Positions 17,950 to 26,940 of a stretch of 64,000 nucleotides of DNA are shown here, piece after piece. This stretch comes from CAYUAI01 sp964442745 (GTDB lineage Bacteria > Pseudomonadota > Gammaproteobacteria > S012-40). Position 1 is the first letter of the stretch. Each line of letters begins with the position of its first letter. The notes under the pieces are model-generated. The model saw only the letters and a program-made list of their open reading frames with translations. It did no database searches and was not told the DNA's origin. The DNA lies in contig CAYUAI010000004.1 in assembly GCA_964442745.1 (NCBI GenBank), positions 60,835-124,834 of the forward strand, written 5' to 3'. Both the position numbers and the translations under genes were made by a program.

Positions 17950-18954
17950 GTGACAGTTACGCTAGTCAACCCAAACAAAATCAACCTAGATTTTCGCCTT
18001 GAACCCCTCGACAATCATCAGCTCGCCAATCTGTGCGGCCAATTCGATGAACATTTGCGCCAAATAGAGCGATGCTTTGATGTCGAAATAAACCATCGTG
18101 GCAATCTGTTTCGTATTATTGGCGGCCGACAAGCCGCCCACTCAGCAAAAATAATCATCAGCAAACTCTATCAAGACGCCACCAAAGTGGCTTTAACCCC
18201 AAAACGTGTACAATTGTACCTTCAACAATCGGGAGTCGAGGATTTATTGAGCAATTCATCGGATAATGAGACCGCCGTCACCCTCAAACTGGGCAACAAG
18301 ATCATTCAGACACGCGGCCCTAATCAACAACAATACCTACAGCAAATGGCCCAATTCGATATTAACTTTGGTATAGGCCCCGCCGGCACAGGCAAAACGT
18401 ATTTAGCCGTAGCCAAAGCCGTGCAAACACTTGAACAAGATAGTGTCAGACGGTTGATTTTAGCGCGTCCAGCGGTAGAAGCCGGCGAACGACTGGGGTT
18501 TCTTCCCGGTGATTTGACCCAAAAAATTGACCCTTACTTACGACCGTTATACGATGCATTATATGAAATGTTGGGATTTGACCATGTGAGTAAACTTATC
18601 GGCAGAAACGTGATTGAAATCGCGCCACTGGCGTTCATGCGGGGCAGAACGCTCAACGAAGCATTCATCATCCTCGATGAAGCACAAAATACCACCATCG
18701 AACAAATGAAAATGTTTCTGACCCGGATTGGTTTTGGCTCGACGGTCGTCATTACCGGCGACATTACCCAAACAGATTTACCACAAAATAAACAATCGGG
18801 ATTGCAGCATGCGATTGATGTGCTCGACAATGTCGAAGGCATTAGCTTTACCTTTTTTAGCCATAAAGATGTGGTTAGACACCCACTGGTACAACGCGTC
18901 GTCGGGGCGTATGAAGCCTTTGAAAAAAAAGCAAAACTGATACCTCGCGAATGA
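17950..18954 (+). CDS. ybeZ: PhoH-like ATPase YbeZ
   Basis: The 334-residue PhoH-family ATPase has Walker A GPAGTGKT, Walker B FIILDEAQN and the conserved RPAVEAGERLGFLPGD. It is the usual partner of the rRNA-processing endonuclease YbeY. The start GTG 17950 follows AGGA (17941-17944), which overlaps the miaB stop codon. In most gammaproteobacteria ybeY follows almost immediately; here 297 bases intervene. Confidence 0.94.
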   Translation: MTVTLVNPNKINLDFRLEPLDNHQLANLCGQFDEHLRQIERCFDVEINHRGNLFRIIGGRQAAHSAKIIISKLYQDATKVALTPKRVQLYLQQSGVEDLLSNSSDNETAVTLKLGNKIIQTRGPNQQQYLQQMAQFDINFGIGPAGTGKTYLAVAKAVQTLEQDSVRRLILARPAVEAGERLGFLPGDLTQKIDPYLRPLYDALYEMLGFDHVSKLIGRNVIEIAPLAFMRGRTLNEAFIILDEAQNTTIEQMKMFLTRIGFGSTVVITGDITQTDLPQNKQSGLQHAIDVLDNVEGISFTFFSHKDVVRHPLVQRVVGAYEAFEKKAKLIPRE

Positions 18955-19251
18955 TACTTAGGAACCACGGTTTTTTCTCAGGTGATCGCAATACTTATGG
19001 CACGCTTGACTGTGCTGCAAAAATGTTTCATGGTGCTCACAATGCAAGCCGTGTTATTCTCTGCGCGAATAAAAATCCAGCTATTCTCAATCGTCGTGAA
19101 GCACTTTAATTTCACAATAGTTTTTCTGAACAAGCGCCATACCGGTTGTATTGCCGAATGAAAACGAATCATTGTGAGAACAAAAATCAAGCAAAACCAC
19201 CTACTCAGATACAAAACATAGGCGACAAAATATCCGTTACGGGTATAGTTC

Positions 19252-19716
19252 ATGCACATTGAGATTCAATATGCTCTCGATCAATATCGTGACTACCTGC
19301 CAGATACCCATCAAATTTCATTTTGGGCCAACACCGTGCTGAATTCACAAAATGTGAATGGGGAAGTCACCGTGCGAATCGTGACCCGTGAAGAAATCAC
19401 ATTATTAAATGAAAACTATCGCCACAAGCCAGGTCCGACTAACGTATTGTCCTTTCCCGCTGACTTACCTGATATCATCGATTTACCGCTGCTCGGCGAT
19501 ATTGTCCTATGTGCAGAAGTCATCGATTTTGAAGCAAAAAATCAGCATAAAGCCGCGCCCGCACATTGGGCACACATGGTCGTACACGGCATTTTACATT
19601 TATTAGGATTTGACCACACCACTGACACCGAGGCCAAACAAATGGAAACACTTGAAACCAAAATACTTTCGGGTTTAGGCTATGCTAACCCCTACATTCT
19701 AGCGGGCAATGAATGA
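19252..19716 (+). CDS. ybeY: Endoribonuclease YbeY
   Basis: The 154-residue metalloprotein acts in 16S rRNA maturation and 70S quality control. The zinc ligands H112, H116 and H122 lie in HGILHLLGFDH, and the conserved RHKPGPTNVLSFP segment is intact. The stop overlaps the start of the CorC-like gene by 4 bases (ATGA). Confidence 0.95.
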   Translation: MHIEIQYALDQYRDYLPDTHQISFWANTVLNSQNVNGEVTVRIVTREEITLLNENYRHKPGPTNVLSFPADLPDIIDLPLLGDIVLCAEVIDFEAKNQHKAAPAHWAHMVVHGILHLLGFDHTTDTEAKQMETLETKILSGLGYANPYILAGNE

Positions 19717-20606
19717 AAGAAGAACGACTAAGTAATAATGTTTCTGATTCAAGAACGTGGTTTGAAAAAATAACTGAAGCGTTTTTATCAGAACCCAAAG
19801 ACCGCAATCAATTGGTAGAAATTTTAAGACACGCCGAAAGCCGAAATTTGCTGGATGCCGACTCGCTGGCGATGATAGAAGGCGTCATGCATGTCTCTGA
19901 AATGCAAGTCAGAGACATTATGATACCACGATCACAAATGGTGGTGGTCGAAAAAGAGGCTCAACCAACACAATTTTTACCCACCATTCTCGATTCTGCT
20001 CACTCACGCTTTCCGGTCATCGGCGAAAGCCGCGATGAAATCCTAGGTATTTTATTAGCCAAAGATACGCTCGCTTATTTTGCTAACCCCAACGACAACA
20101 ACTTTGACGTACGGGACATTCTCCGGCCGGCTGTTTTTGTGCCGGAAAGCAAACGTTTAAATGTGCTGCTCAAAGAATTCAGGAGCAACCGTAACCATAT
20201 GGCGATTGTCATCAACGAATATGGTGGTGTCGCAGGACTGGTCACGATTGAAGATGTCATTGAGCAAATTGTTGGCGAAATTGAAGACGAACATGATATC
20301 AGTGAAGAATCATATATTATGAAGCACGGCAATCAACAATTTGCCGTTAAAGCCATCACCCCCATTGAAGACTTCAATGAATATTTTTCTTCAAATCTTG
20401 AGGATAATGAATACGACACCATTGGCGGACTCGTCTTGCATGAACTCGGACATTTACCTACCCGTGGAGAAAATGTCACTGTCGATAACTTTGACTTTAG
20501 CATCGTACGCGCCGATAAAAGACGAATTCATCTCTTACAGCTCACCTTACAAGACCCGCCAGAAAACAGCCTAAGCACAACCACAGATACCCAACGTGAA
20601 AATTAA
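19713..20606 (+). CDS. ybeX: CorC/HlyC family CBS-domain protein YbeX
   Basis: The 297-residue cytoplasmic protein has two CBS domains (about residues 65-185, with VRDIMIPRSQM and GVAGLVTIEDVIEQIVGEIEDE) followed by a CorC_HlyC transporter-associated domain (about 200-290). Homologues are linked to Mg/Co efflux and, more recently, ribosome metabolism. It is translationally coupled to ybeY upstream and overlaps lnt by 11 bases. Confidence 0.94.
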   Translation: MKEERLSNNVSDSRTWFEKITEAFLSEPKDRNQLVEILRHAESRNLLDADSLAMIEGVMHVSEMQVRDIMIPRSQMVVVEKEAQPTQFLPTILDSAHSRFPVIGESRDEILGILLAKDTLAYFANPNDNNFDVRDILRPAVFVPESKRLNVLLKEFRSNRNHMAIVINEYGGVAGLVTIEDVIEQIVGEIEDEHDISEESYIMKHGNQQFAVKAITPIEDFNEYFSSNLEDNEYDTIGGLVLHELGHLPTRGENVTVDNFDFSIVRADKRRIHLLQLTLQDPPENSLSTTTDTQREN

Positions 20607-22131
20607 CAGAATATCCACCCTGAATTGGTGCGGCGATCTACTTGCGCTCGCGGGAGGTTTGCTCGTTCCGCTCGCTTTTGCGCCCTATCAAATGGCTCCC
20701 CTCGTTATTTTATCCATGTGCGCATTACTGCTAGCATGGTATGAATGCTCAAGCAAACGTGCCTTTTTTCGCGGTTGGCTTTTTGGGCTTGGCATGTTTG
20801 GTTTCGGCGTCTCTTGGATACATATCAGTATGCATCGCTTTGGGGGTGTATCAGAGCCTTTATCTATTTTTCTCACCGTTTTATTTGTTGCATTTTTAGC
20901 CTTATTCCCCGCACTCACAGGTTATCTTGCCAAACGCTTTTTCGCGGGTCAGCAACAACACGCGGGTATTTTCTTGCTACTCACGATTCCGGCGTTATGG
21001 ACCGTGATGGAGTGGATTCGAGGCATGATTTTTACCGGCTTTCCTTGGCTAAGTTTAGGCTATAGTCAAATTGATATGCCATTGGCCGGTGCCGCCCCCA
21101 TTTTAGGCGTCTTTGGTCTTTCTTATTTGCTGGTACTCACCAGCGGCCTACTGGTATATGCTTACACCACTCATTGGCAAAACTATCGAAAACCACTCTT
21201 GGCAATCGCCGCCATTTGGGTCATTCCAGGGCTCTTGAGTTTTATCGCCTGGACCGAACCCGAAGGTGATCTAATCACCATGAGTATTGTACAAGGGAAC
21301 ATCACCCAGGATAAAAAATGGTTGCCTGAACAACGCCTTCCCACCTTGGAGTTATATGCCAAACTCAGTCGAGAAAACTGGTCAAGTGATGTGGTCATCT
21401 GGCCAGAGACGGCGGTGCCTGCTTTCTACCATATCGCCAAACCTTTTCTCAAAAGCCTAGCGCAAGAAGCTCGCTTGAATGGCTCAGAATTACTGGTGGG
21501 TTTACCCGTCTACAATGCTCGCTTAGAAACCTATTATAACAGCATGGCTAGCTTAGGCCGAGACGAAAGCTTTTACCAAAAAAGACATCTGGTCCCTTTT
21601 GGTGAATATTTACCGCTGCCTGATATCCTTGGTTCCGTCATCACATTCTTTGATATTCCTATGTCTGATTTTTCACCGGGTGACCCCGAAACATCAATTG
21701 TTAAAGTGGCGGGCATTAAGGTCGGTATTTCCATTTGCTATGAAGATGCCTTTGGTGAAGAAATCGCCTATTCACTGCCGGAGGCCAAGCTGTTAATTAA
21801 TGCAAGTAACGATGCTTGGTTTGGCGACTCCATCGCCCCCCACCAACATTTAGAAATTGCCCGTATGCGCGCCTTAGAAACAGGTCGTTATTTAGTCAGA
21901 TCGACCAACACCGGCATTTCGGCTTTCATTGACATCAAGGGTGACATTATCTCGACCTCGCCCCAATTTAAAACCCATGTGTTGACAGAAAAAATCCAGC
22001 CCATGTCGGGTATGACATTTTATGCAATTTTTACCAATATGCCAATTATCATAGTTAGCCTCGGATTGCTTTGTATTACACTCTGGTCCCGTCGCCAACA
22101 CCCCCAAGTTAAGACAGCATCAGTTCAATGA
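20596..22131 (+). CDS. lnt: Apolipoprotein N-acyltransferase
   Basis: The 511-residue protein adds the third acyl chain to lipoproteins in the inner membrane. Six or seven N-terminal membrane segments (residues 10-215) precede a nitrilase-like periplasmic domain with catalytic triad E271 (WPETAVP), K329 (before HLVPFGEY) and C381 (ISICYEDAFGEE), then a final membrane segment. The start is GTG 20596 inside ybeX. It closes the miaB-lnt operon. Confidence 0.96.
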   Translation: MKINRISTLNWCGDLLALAGGLLVPLAFAPYQMAPLVILSMCALLLAWYECSSKRAFFRGWLFGLGMFGFGVSWIHISMHRFGGVSEPLSIFLTVLFVAFLALFPALTGYLAKRFFAGQQQHAGIFLLLTIPALWTVMEWIRGMIFTGFPWLSLGYSQIDMPLAGAAPILGVFGLSYLLVLTSGLLVYAYTTHWQNYRKPLLAIAAIWVIPGLLSFIAWTEPEGDLITMSIVQGNITQDKKWLPEQRLPTLELYAKLSRENWSSDVVIWPETAVPAFYHIAKPFLKSLAQEARLNGSELLVGLPVYNARLETYYNSMASLGRDESFYQKRHLVPFGEYLPLPDILGSVITFFDIPMSDFSPGDPETSIVKVAGIKVGISICYEDAFGEEIAYSLPEAKLLINASNDAWFGDSIAPHQHLEIARMRALETGRYLVRSTNTGISAFIDIKGDIISTSPQFKTHVLTEKIQPMSGMTFYAIFTNMPIIIVSLGLLCITLWSRRQHPQVKTASVQ

Positions 22132-22399
22132 ATTAATTTTTAAAATTCAACCAGATAAATACTTTTCGTTAAAACGGACACCAGTAACGGTACAATTAAT
22201 GCTTTTTATTGCGTAACGACCAATAATAAAGTTAAATATTAAATTATTTATGCCACAATTTGCCAGTTGCTCTTGAACTTATCGGGTAACACCCTCACTC
22301 TAATTATAGAGAGTGGCTCAAGATCATAACTGAAAAAACCGAATAGATTACTCAATGGCACGGTAATATCCGTTCGCTAAAACAGCAGGAGACAAACTT

Positions 22400-22618
22400 A
22401 TGGTGATCACAATTAATATGAACACCGGAGAAGTGACTGAAAGTACTGTAAAAAAGCAAATAGATACGCATATGGCCTCAGAAAGTAATGCAAACGATTA
22501 TGATTTCCCAGAGCCGAACCTAAGTGTTGTTCAGCCGGAAGGCCATAAAAACACAAAAATCATGCCAAAACACTTTGCCAACTTAAACATTGATAATTTT
22601 CTGTCAAAAATAGATTAA
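22400..22618 (+). CDS. Small hypothetical protein, 72 residues
   Basis: This protein has no family I recognise. It begins MVITINMNTGEVTE, is acidic and Asn/Asp-rich, has no cysteine, signal peptide or membrane segment, and ends NLNIDNFLSKID. AGGAG (about 22388-22392) gives good spacing to the ATG, and a strong rho-independent terminator begins 33 bases after the stop, so it looks like a real monocistronic gene. A peptide precursor, small regulator or phasin-like protein cannot be distinguished. Confidence 0.6.
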   Translation: MVITINMNTGEVTESTVKKQIDTHMASESNANDYDFPEPNLSVVQPEGHKNTKIMPKHFANLNIDNFLSKID

Positions 22619-22650
22619 AAACCGAGCAAAATAACCTCTCTAAATTAATT

Positions 22651-22680
22651 AAAAAAGCCGCCTGATCAGGCGGCTTTTTT
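22651..22680. terminator. Bidirectional rho-independent terminator
   Basis: A perfect palindrome GCCGCCTGATCAGGCGGC is flanked by six A on the left and six T on the right, so it works on both strands. It serves the 72-residue protein gene and the convergent RCC1-repeat gene. Confidence 0.93.
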
Positions 22681-22704
22681 ATACTCAAGTGATACTCATC
22701 AACG

Positions 22705-23670
22705 TTACATTTGACTTACCTGCCAACACCAAACGCTACCATCTTTATTGACCCCACAATTTTCACTGTCGTCAACAACTGGCTCCACTTGCTTACTTGC
22801 AGATAACTCAACGCCAACTCCCCAACAAGATAAGGCACCATTTTTCTTGGTACCACAAGTGGCATTACCATGACCATCCACGGCAACCCAATCAGTGCCA
22901 CCGACATTAACTGGCGTACTACTCGGATTGGTGGTACCGTCACCTAGCTGACCGACATGATTTGCCCCCCAACACCAAAGGCTTGCATCCATTTTTATGC
23001 CACAAGTATGATCTTCACCTCGCTTAACAAAACGCCAATCTGCGTCTTGACCAACCTGAGTCGGTATCACCGAATCTTCGGTGCCACCATTGCCTAATTG
23101 ACCAACATTATTCGCCCCCCAACACCATAATGTATTATCCGTTTTAATCGCACAGGCATGACGTCGATCCGCTTCAAATGTCAAAAAAGTATTATCCTGC
23201 TTCGCGATTTCAACTGAAATCACCGTCTCGGCTGAAGTAGCCTCCAGCGGTGTTATTGTGACAGTTTCAGCAGGCGCTATTTCCACCGCAGCAGCGACAC
23301 CCGCCTCAGCCGCTTCCACAGGAACAACGACCTCAGTCACCGCTTCATCGACGGCGGCTGCCGAATCTTCAGCCACGGCATCGACAGAACTCGTTGCTTC
23401 AACCACCGCGGCCGTTTCTGCCCCTATCTCATCGATCTGCTGTGGTGTCAACTCAACTTTTGTCTCCCCCTCATGGCTATCACCTGCCTCAACCCAGGTC
23501 GTTTTCTCAACGGCCTCTACGCGACTTTGCCCAACATCAGCGATGGCTTTGATTAACGCGTCATCAACCGCTGGTTTCTCTTCCGCAACAATGTGAGTTG
23601 CCATACAAAATGCGATCACCGTGAGGCTGATAGTCGCCACTAAAACCGCTGGTTTTCGATACAATAACAT
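22705..23670 (-). CDS. Secreted RCC1-repeat protein
   Basis: The 321-residue protein has an N-terminal signal peptide (residues 1-29, hydrophobic core VLVATISLTVIAFCMA), a low-complexity Ala/Val/Glu stretch (about 35-160), and then RCC1-like repeats with HACAIKTDNTLWCWGANNVGQLG and HTCGIKMDASLWCWGANHVGQLG. The repeats are cysteine-paired (C.I..LWCWG). Only about three are present, the last two irregular, whereas a full RCC1 propeller has seven. It may assemble with other proteins or be a shortened remnant. It ends at the shared terminator. Confidence 0.75.
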   Translation of the reverse strand: MLLYRKPAVLVATISLTVIAFCMATHIVAEEKPAVDDALIKAIADVGQSRVEAVEKTTWVEAGDSHEGETKVELTPQQIDEIGAETAAVVEATSSVDAVAEDSAAAVDEAVTEVVVPVEAAEAGVAAAVEIAPAETVTITPLEATSAETVISVEIAKQDNTFLTFEADRRHACAIKTDNTLWCWGANNVGQLGNGGTEDSVIPTQVGQDADWRFVKRGEDHTCGIKMDASLWCWGANHVGQLGDGTTNPSSTPVNVGGTDWVAVDGHGNATCGTKKNGALSCWGVGVELSASKQVEPVVDDSENCGVNKDGSVWCWQVSQM

Positions 23671-23854
23671 TAAATCCTCCCGAGAATTATCGTCATTAGC
23701 TTTTTACATAGATAAAAACATTTTATAATTTTTAGCACCCGCTAAACTTAACATATCGAACCAGATAACCATACACTTGGCAACCACGATCGCCTAATAC
23801 TTTAACTAAAAAATAATCAAATACACCAACGCAAGCGCCTAAACAAACTTTGTT

Positions 23855-24730
23855 TCAACTCAGACAGCGCAAACCGGCCTCTAAGTCTGGGTATTGCAGC
23901 GTCACGTGCAGCTTTTTCACGAGTTTGGTATTGTCAATTTTCCTGGCTTCACGCAGATAAGATAACATCGCCGGAGTGAATATTTTTTGCGCTTCATGCC
24001 AATCCACCTCAGGCGGTTTAGGCAACTTTAACAATTCAGCCACTTTAAAAAAATAATCACTCATGGTCGAAGGATTGCCGTCAGCGACATTAAAAATTTC
24101 TACTGGATTCAGGTGCTCCGCGATCATTGCCTTGAGGCAAATCTCCGCTAAATCTTCAGCGTGAATCCGATTACTTGGTAACGCCTCTCGCCGACTTAAT
24201 ACGGGAGCGCCGCTTTTTATCCGTGTCACTGGCAAACGCCCTGGCCCATAAATACCCGCGACCCGTAATATCACTAAATCCATCGTCGATTGTTCGCAAA
24301 ATTCAGTCACCCGGAACTCAGCGTCTAAACGTCTTTTAGCCCGATCCGTCGTCGGGTTGGTGCGTGTCATTTCGGTTATCCATTCACCGTCACAATCTCC
24401 GTATACCCCTGTCGTACTCATATAAACCATGCGTTTTGGATAAACCTCACCCACCAACAACATTAGCAGTTTCTCTATACGCGGATCAATCATCCCTTGA
24501 TTTGGCGGTGGCGCAAAATAAAAAATACCATATTCAGCAATATCTTGTGGTAATTTAAAATTGGCTAAATCTAAATCGCCTTTAAGAGGCGTTATCAAAT
24601 GATTTAAAAATTCATTGGCATAACGCTCAGACCGGCTCAAGGCCGTCACCTGCCAGTGTTGCTTACGGCACTTTTTAGCCACCTGAATACCGATATCGCC
24701 ACATCCAATAATTAAATATTTGCTTATCAT
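23855..24730 (-). CDS. NAD(P)-dependent epimerase/dehydratase-family protein (YeeZ-like)
   Basis: The 291-residue extended SDR has an N-terminal Rossmann motif IIGCGDIGIQVAKK, MVYMSTTGVYGDCDG and RVAGIYGPGR. The pattern matches the YeeZ-like group of nucleotide-sugar-epimerase-type proteins. The usual catalytic YxxxK is not clear: the tyrosine of TTGVYGD is present, but the expected lysine spacing is not. The substrate is unknown. The start is ATG 24730. Confidence 0.8.
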   Translation of the reverse strand: MISKYLIIGCGDIGIQVAKKCRKQHWQVTALSRSERYANEFLNHLITPLKGDLDLANFKLPQDIAEYGIFYFAPPPNQGMIDPRIEKLLMLLVGEVYPKRMVYMSTTGVYGDCDGEWITEMTRTNPTTDRAKRRLDAEFRVTEFCEQSTMDLVILRVAGIYGPGRLPVTRIKSGAPVLSRREALPSNRIHAEDLAEICLKAMIAEHLNPVEIFNVADGNPSTMSDYFFKVAELLKLPKPPEVDWHEAQKIFTPAMLSYLREARKIDNTKLVKKLHVTLQYPDLEAGLRCLS

Positions 24731-24949
24731 TCATAGATCCCTGCATCCATTAGATGGCGGATTTTACACGAATTTGGGAACGCACATGAAATAAACGGAG
24801 AGATATGCCCACCGCAATATGGTGATATTGAGTCTGTCTGATAGACGATGGCATGAAGACTGGAAATTTCTGCCATTAATAGACACGCTAGGGGGTATGA
24901 GCCTTAGCGTAACACGACACTTATTGCAGGCACCTTGCTTAGTTCGACC

Positions 24950-26410
24950 TTAGTTCTGATCGATGATGTGGAATAGGTTTTTAAATCCTATACGCTGTTG
25001 GTTTCGCTCAGCGACGATAAGGATGTTCCCATTTTGCATCGTATCATTGTATTCCAACATTAAACGCCCTTTGCCGATGGCCTTGTTGTTCTTGTAAGAC
25101 CATTTTACATCAGTGATATAAATATATCGCTCAGTGGTAGATTCAAATAATTCACTATAATTATATTCCATTAATGCTTTCTGTGAGACCTGCTCAGGCG
25201 TAGACGATTTATTTTTCGTGAATAGTGATACAAGACCCTTTACGTCACCGTCTTGATAAGTTTTCACATAACGAGCCATCAAATCTTGTAATTCTGCGCG
25301 AGTAGGATAAGCAGGTCTGCCGTTCGCGATATTCGATTTATTGGTAATTTTTTTTCCGGCATCACCTGTTGCAAGCTTTTGTTGCGATATTTTCGGCGGA
25401 CTGATATCTACAATCGTCTGCTTGCTGACGATAAAATTGGTGATTAAGGTTTGATTTAGCACCTGTCTCAATGTGAGTCGAATGTCTGCGGTCAGTTGCT
25501 GTTGAATTCCATCATCCAAGGAGGTTAATACGGAAGTGTAACGGCCTTCGCTAATCACCTCGTGATTATTGTTCCATTTTATCGGGTTAAAATCAATCTT
25601 TCGCGATACCGAGGAATGAATAATATGTGCGATTTCATCGGCAATTTTGGTCAGTGGTTTTTTACGGATTGAGTGTTCGTCACTTGCAAATAGATCGATT
25701 ATCTTTGCGGTTTGACCACTTTCAAATGCCGCGACATATTTTGCAATGATATCTTTTAGATCCGCCTTGTTAATTTCCTGTCCCGAAGGGGATGTATCCG
25801 ATATTTTTTCGCTAGACAGTTTGCTAGCGTCTTGCTCTTTCGTGATTGTCCGTGCTAGCGGCGACTGTACCTTATCCTCCTGGTCAATGGCTTCCATGGA
25901 AACCATTGATAACCCCAATAATCTGACAAGGGCTAATAACTCAGTTTTTCTTCGAATAGCTTGCTGATCACCTGAGTCGCTGAGTGTCCTTTGGCGGGTG
26001 ACTTGATTTGTCAAACCTGTGGAAAATTTTTGAAACCAGGCAAGCTGCTTAGTCAACATTTGTTCGTCGCGTTCAAGTATATTCCATTTTCCAATCAAGC
26101 TACGAACGGGTTGAATTGCCCAATTTTTTGTATTCAACAGTGCTCCACCCAAAATTTGTATATCCATCATATACTTAGAAATTTTTGTGATTTTTTCTGC
26201 GGGCGGCGGTATTTTTATCATTCCAACATCGGGTGGTGAATTCAGTACTCCGAGATTGCTAATCATCACACCAATTAAAATGATGGCTGTGCCGAACAAA
26301 GCGACAATTTTTTTCTTATGATTTTTTAGGCGGTGAAACAAGGATAACACCTCGGATGATGAACTCTGACCATATTTTTCTTCTAAGGAGTTTACACCAA
26401 TCTTAGTCAT
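24950..26410 (-). CDS. Membrane protein with two NTF2-like modules
   Basis: I do not recognise a named family for this 486-residue protein. One membrane segment lies at about residues 33-53 (IVALFGTAIILIGVMISNLGV); the long remainder is probably periplasmic. Two related modules occur: one with DLKDIIAKYVAAFESGQTAK and one with ELQDLMARYVKTYQDGDVKG, each followed by a LFA/LFT segment and a later VKW/IKW strand, like tandem NTF2/SnoaL-type cone folds. The second starts near residue 365. Similar single modules occur at the C terminus of caspase-like or lipoprotein genes. It stands alone between large gaps. Confidence 0.6.
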   Translation of the reverse strand: MTKIGVNSLEEKYGQSSSSEVLSLFHRLKNHKKKIVALFGTAIILIGVMISNLGVLNSPPDVGMIKIPPPAEKITKISKYMMDIQILGGALLNTKNWAIQPVRSLIGKWNILERDEQMLTKQLAWFQKFSTGLTNQVTRQRTLSDSGDQQAIRRKTELLALVRLLGLSMVSMEAIDQEDKVQSPLARTITKEQDASKLSSEKISDTSPSGQEINKADLKDIIAKYVAAFESGQTAKIIDLFASDEHSIRKKPLTKIADEIAHIIHSSVSRKIDFNPIKWNNNHEVISEGRYTSVLTSLDDGIQQQLTADIRLTLRQVLNQTLITNFIVSKQTIVDISPPKISQQKLATGDAGKKITNKSNIANGRPAYPTRAELQDLMARYVKTYQDGDVKGLVSLFTKNKSSTPEQVSQKALMEYNYSELFESTTERYIYITDVKWSYKNNKAIGKGRLMLEYNDTMQNGNILIVAERNQQRIGFKNLFHIIDQN

Positions 26411-26940
26411 CTCTGTTTTACCCTCGTATGAAATAGAATTCTAATTTCGTGAAAATTAGAATGTTAAACTCAATCTGCATGAATACAACATTTTGACGAT
26501 AATCGAACCACTAGATATATACAGTTTTTACAAAAAATACTGATTAGATCGAAGACTTAACACAGTATCTGGCATTATTCTCATCCATAAAAATTCTTCA
26601 TTTTTTGTTCATTAACACCCAAAGAATGGAAATCAAATAACTTGCAGATTTTAACGGAGATTATGACGACTATCTTTAATTTTTCAGAGAATTCATTCCA
26701 TCTAAAACCCCGCTGGTTTTAAAGATAAAAAAAACAAATGTTAGATAGAGTGACAGATGGGCAAATTAACACAGAATGATTTTTTAGGAGGCTGCATGGG
26801 TGCAGAAGGTGGGTTATCAACGATAGGAATTTAGGTAATTCAGAAGATAAAGCTAAGAAAGTAAAACCGAGAATTTATTGCACGCCCATTCCTAACGTCC
26901 CTCAAACCACCCGCTTCGCGGGTGGTTTGTTACTTGTTAC
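26411..26940. other. Intergenic region
   Basis: These 530 AT-rich bases have no convincing gene. A short frame after TTAGGAGG (about 26785) is too small to support. The hairpin at 26903-26929 is listed separately. Confidence 0.5.
26903..26929. terminator. Hairpin after hemY, probable terminator
   Basis: A 12-bp stem (CAAACCACCCGC/GCGGGTGGTTTG) with a 3-base loop lies 12 bases after the hemY stop. Neither strand has a full T tract, so termination is probable rather than proven. Confidence 0.5.

Noticed and set aside
18978..19259. 93-codon minus-strand frame in the ybeZ-ybeY spacer
   Set aside because: It has no ribosome-binding site or family features, and it overlaps the ybeY start.
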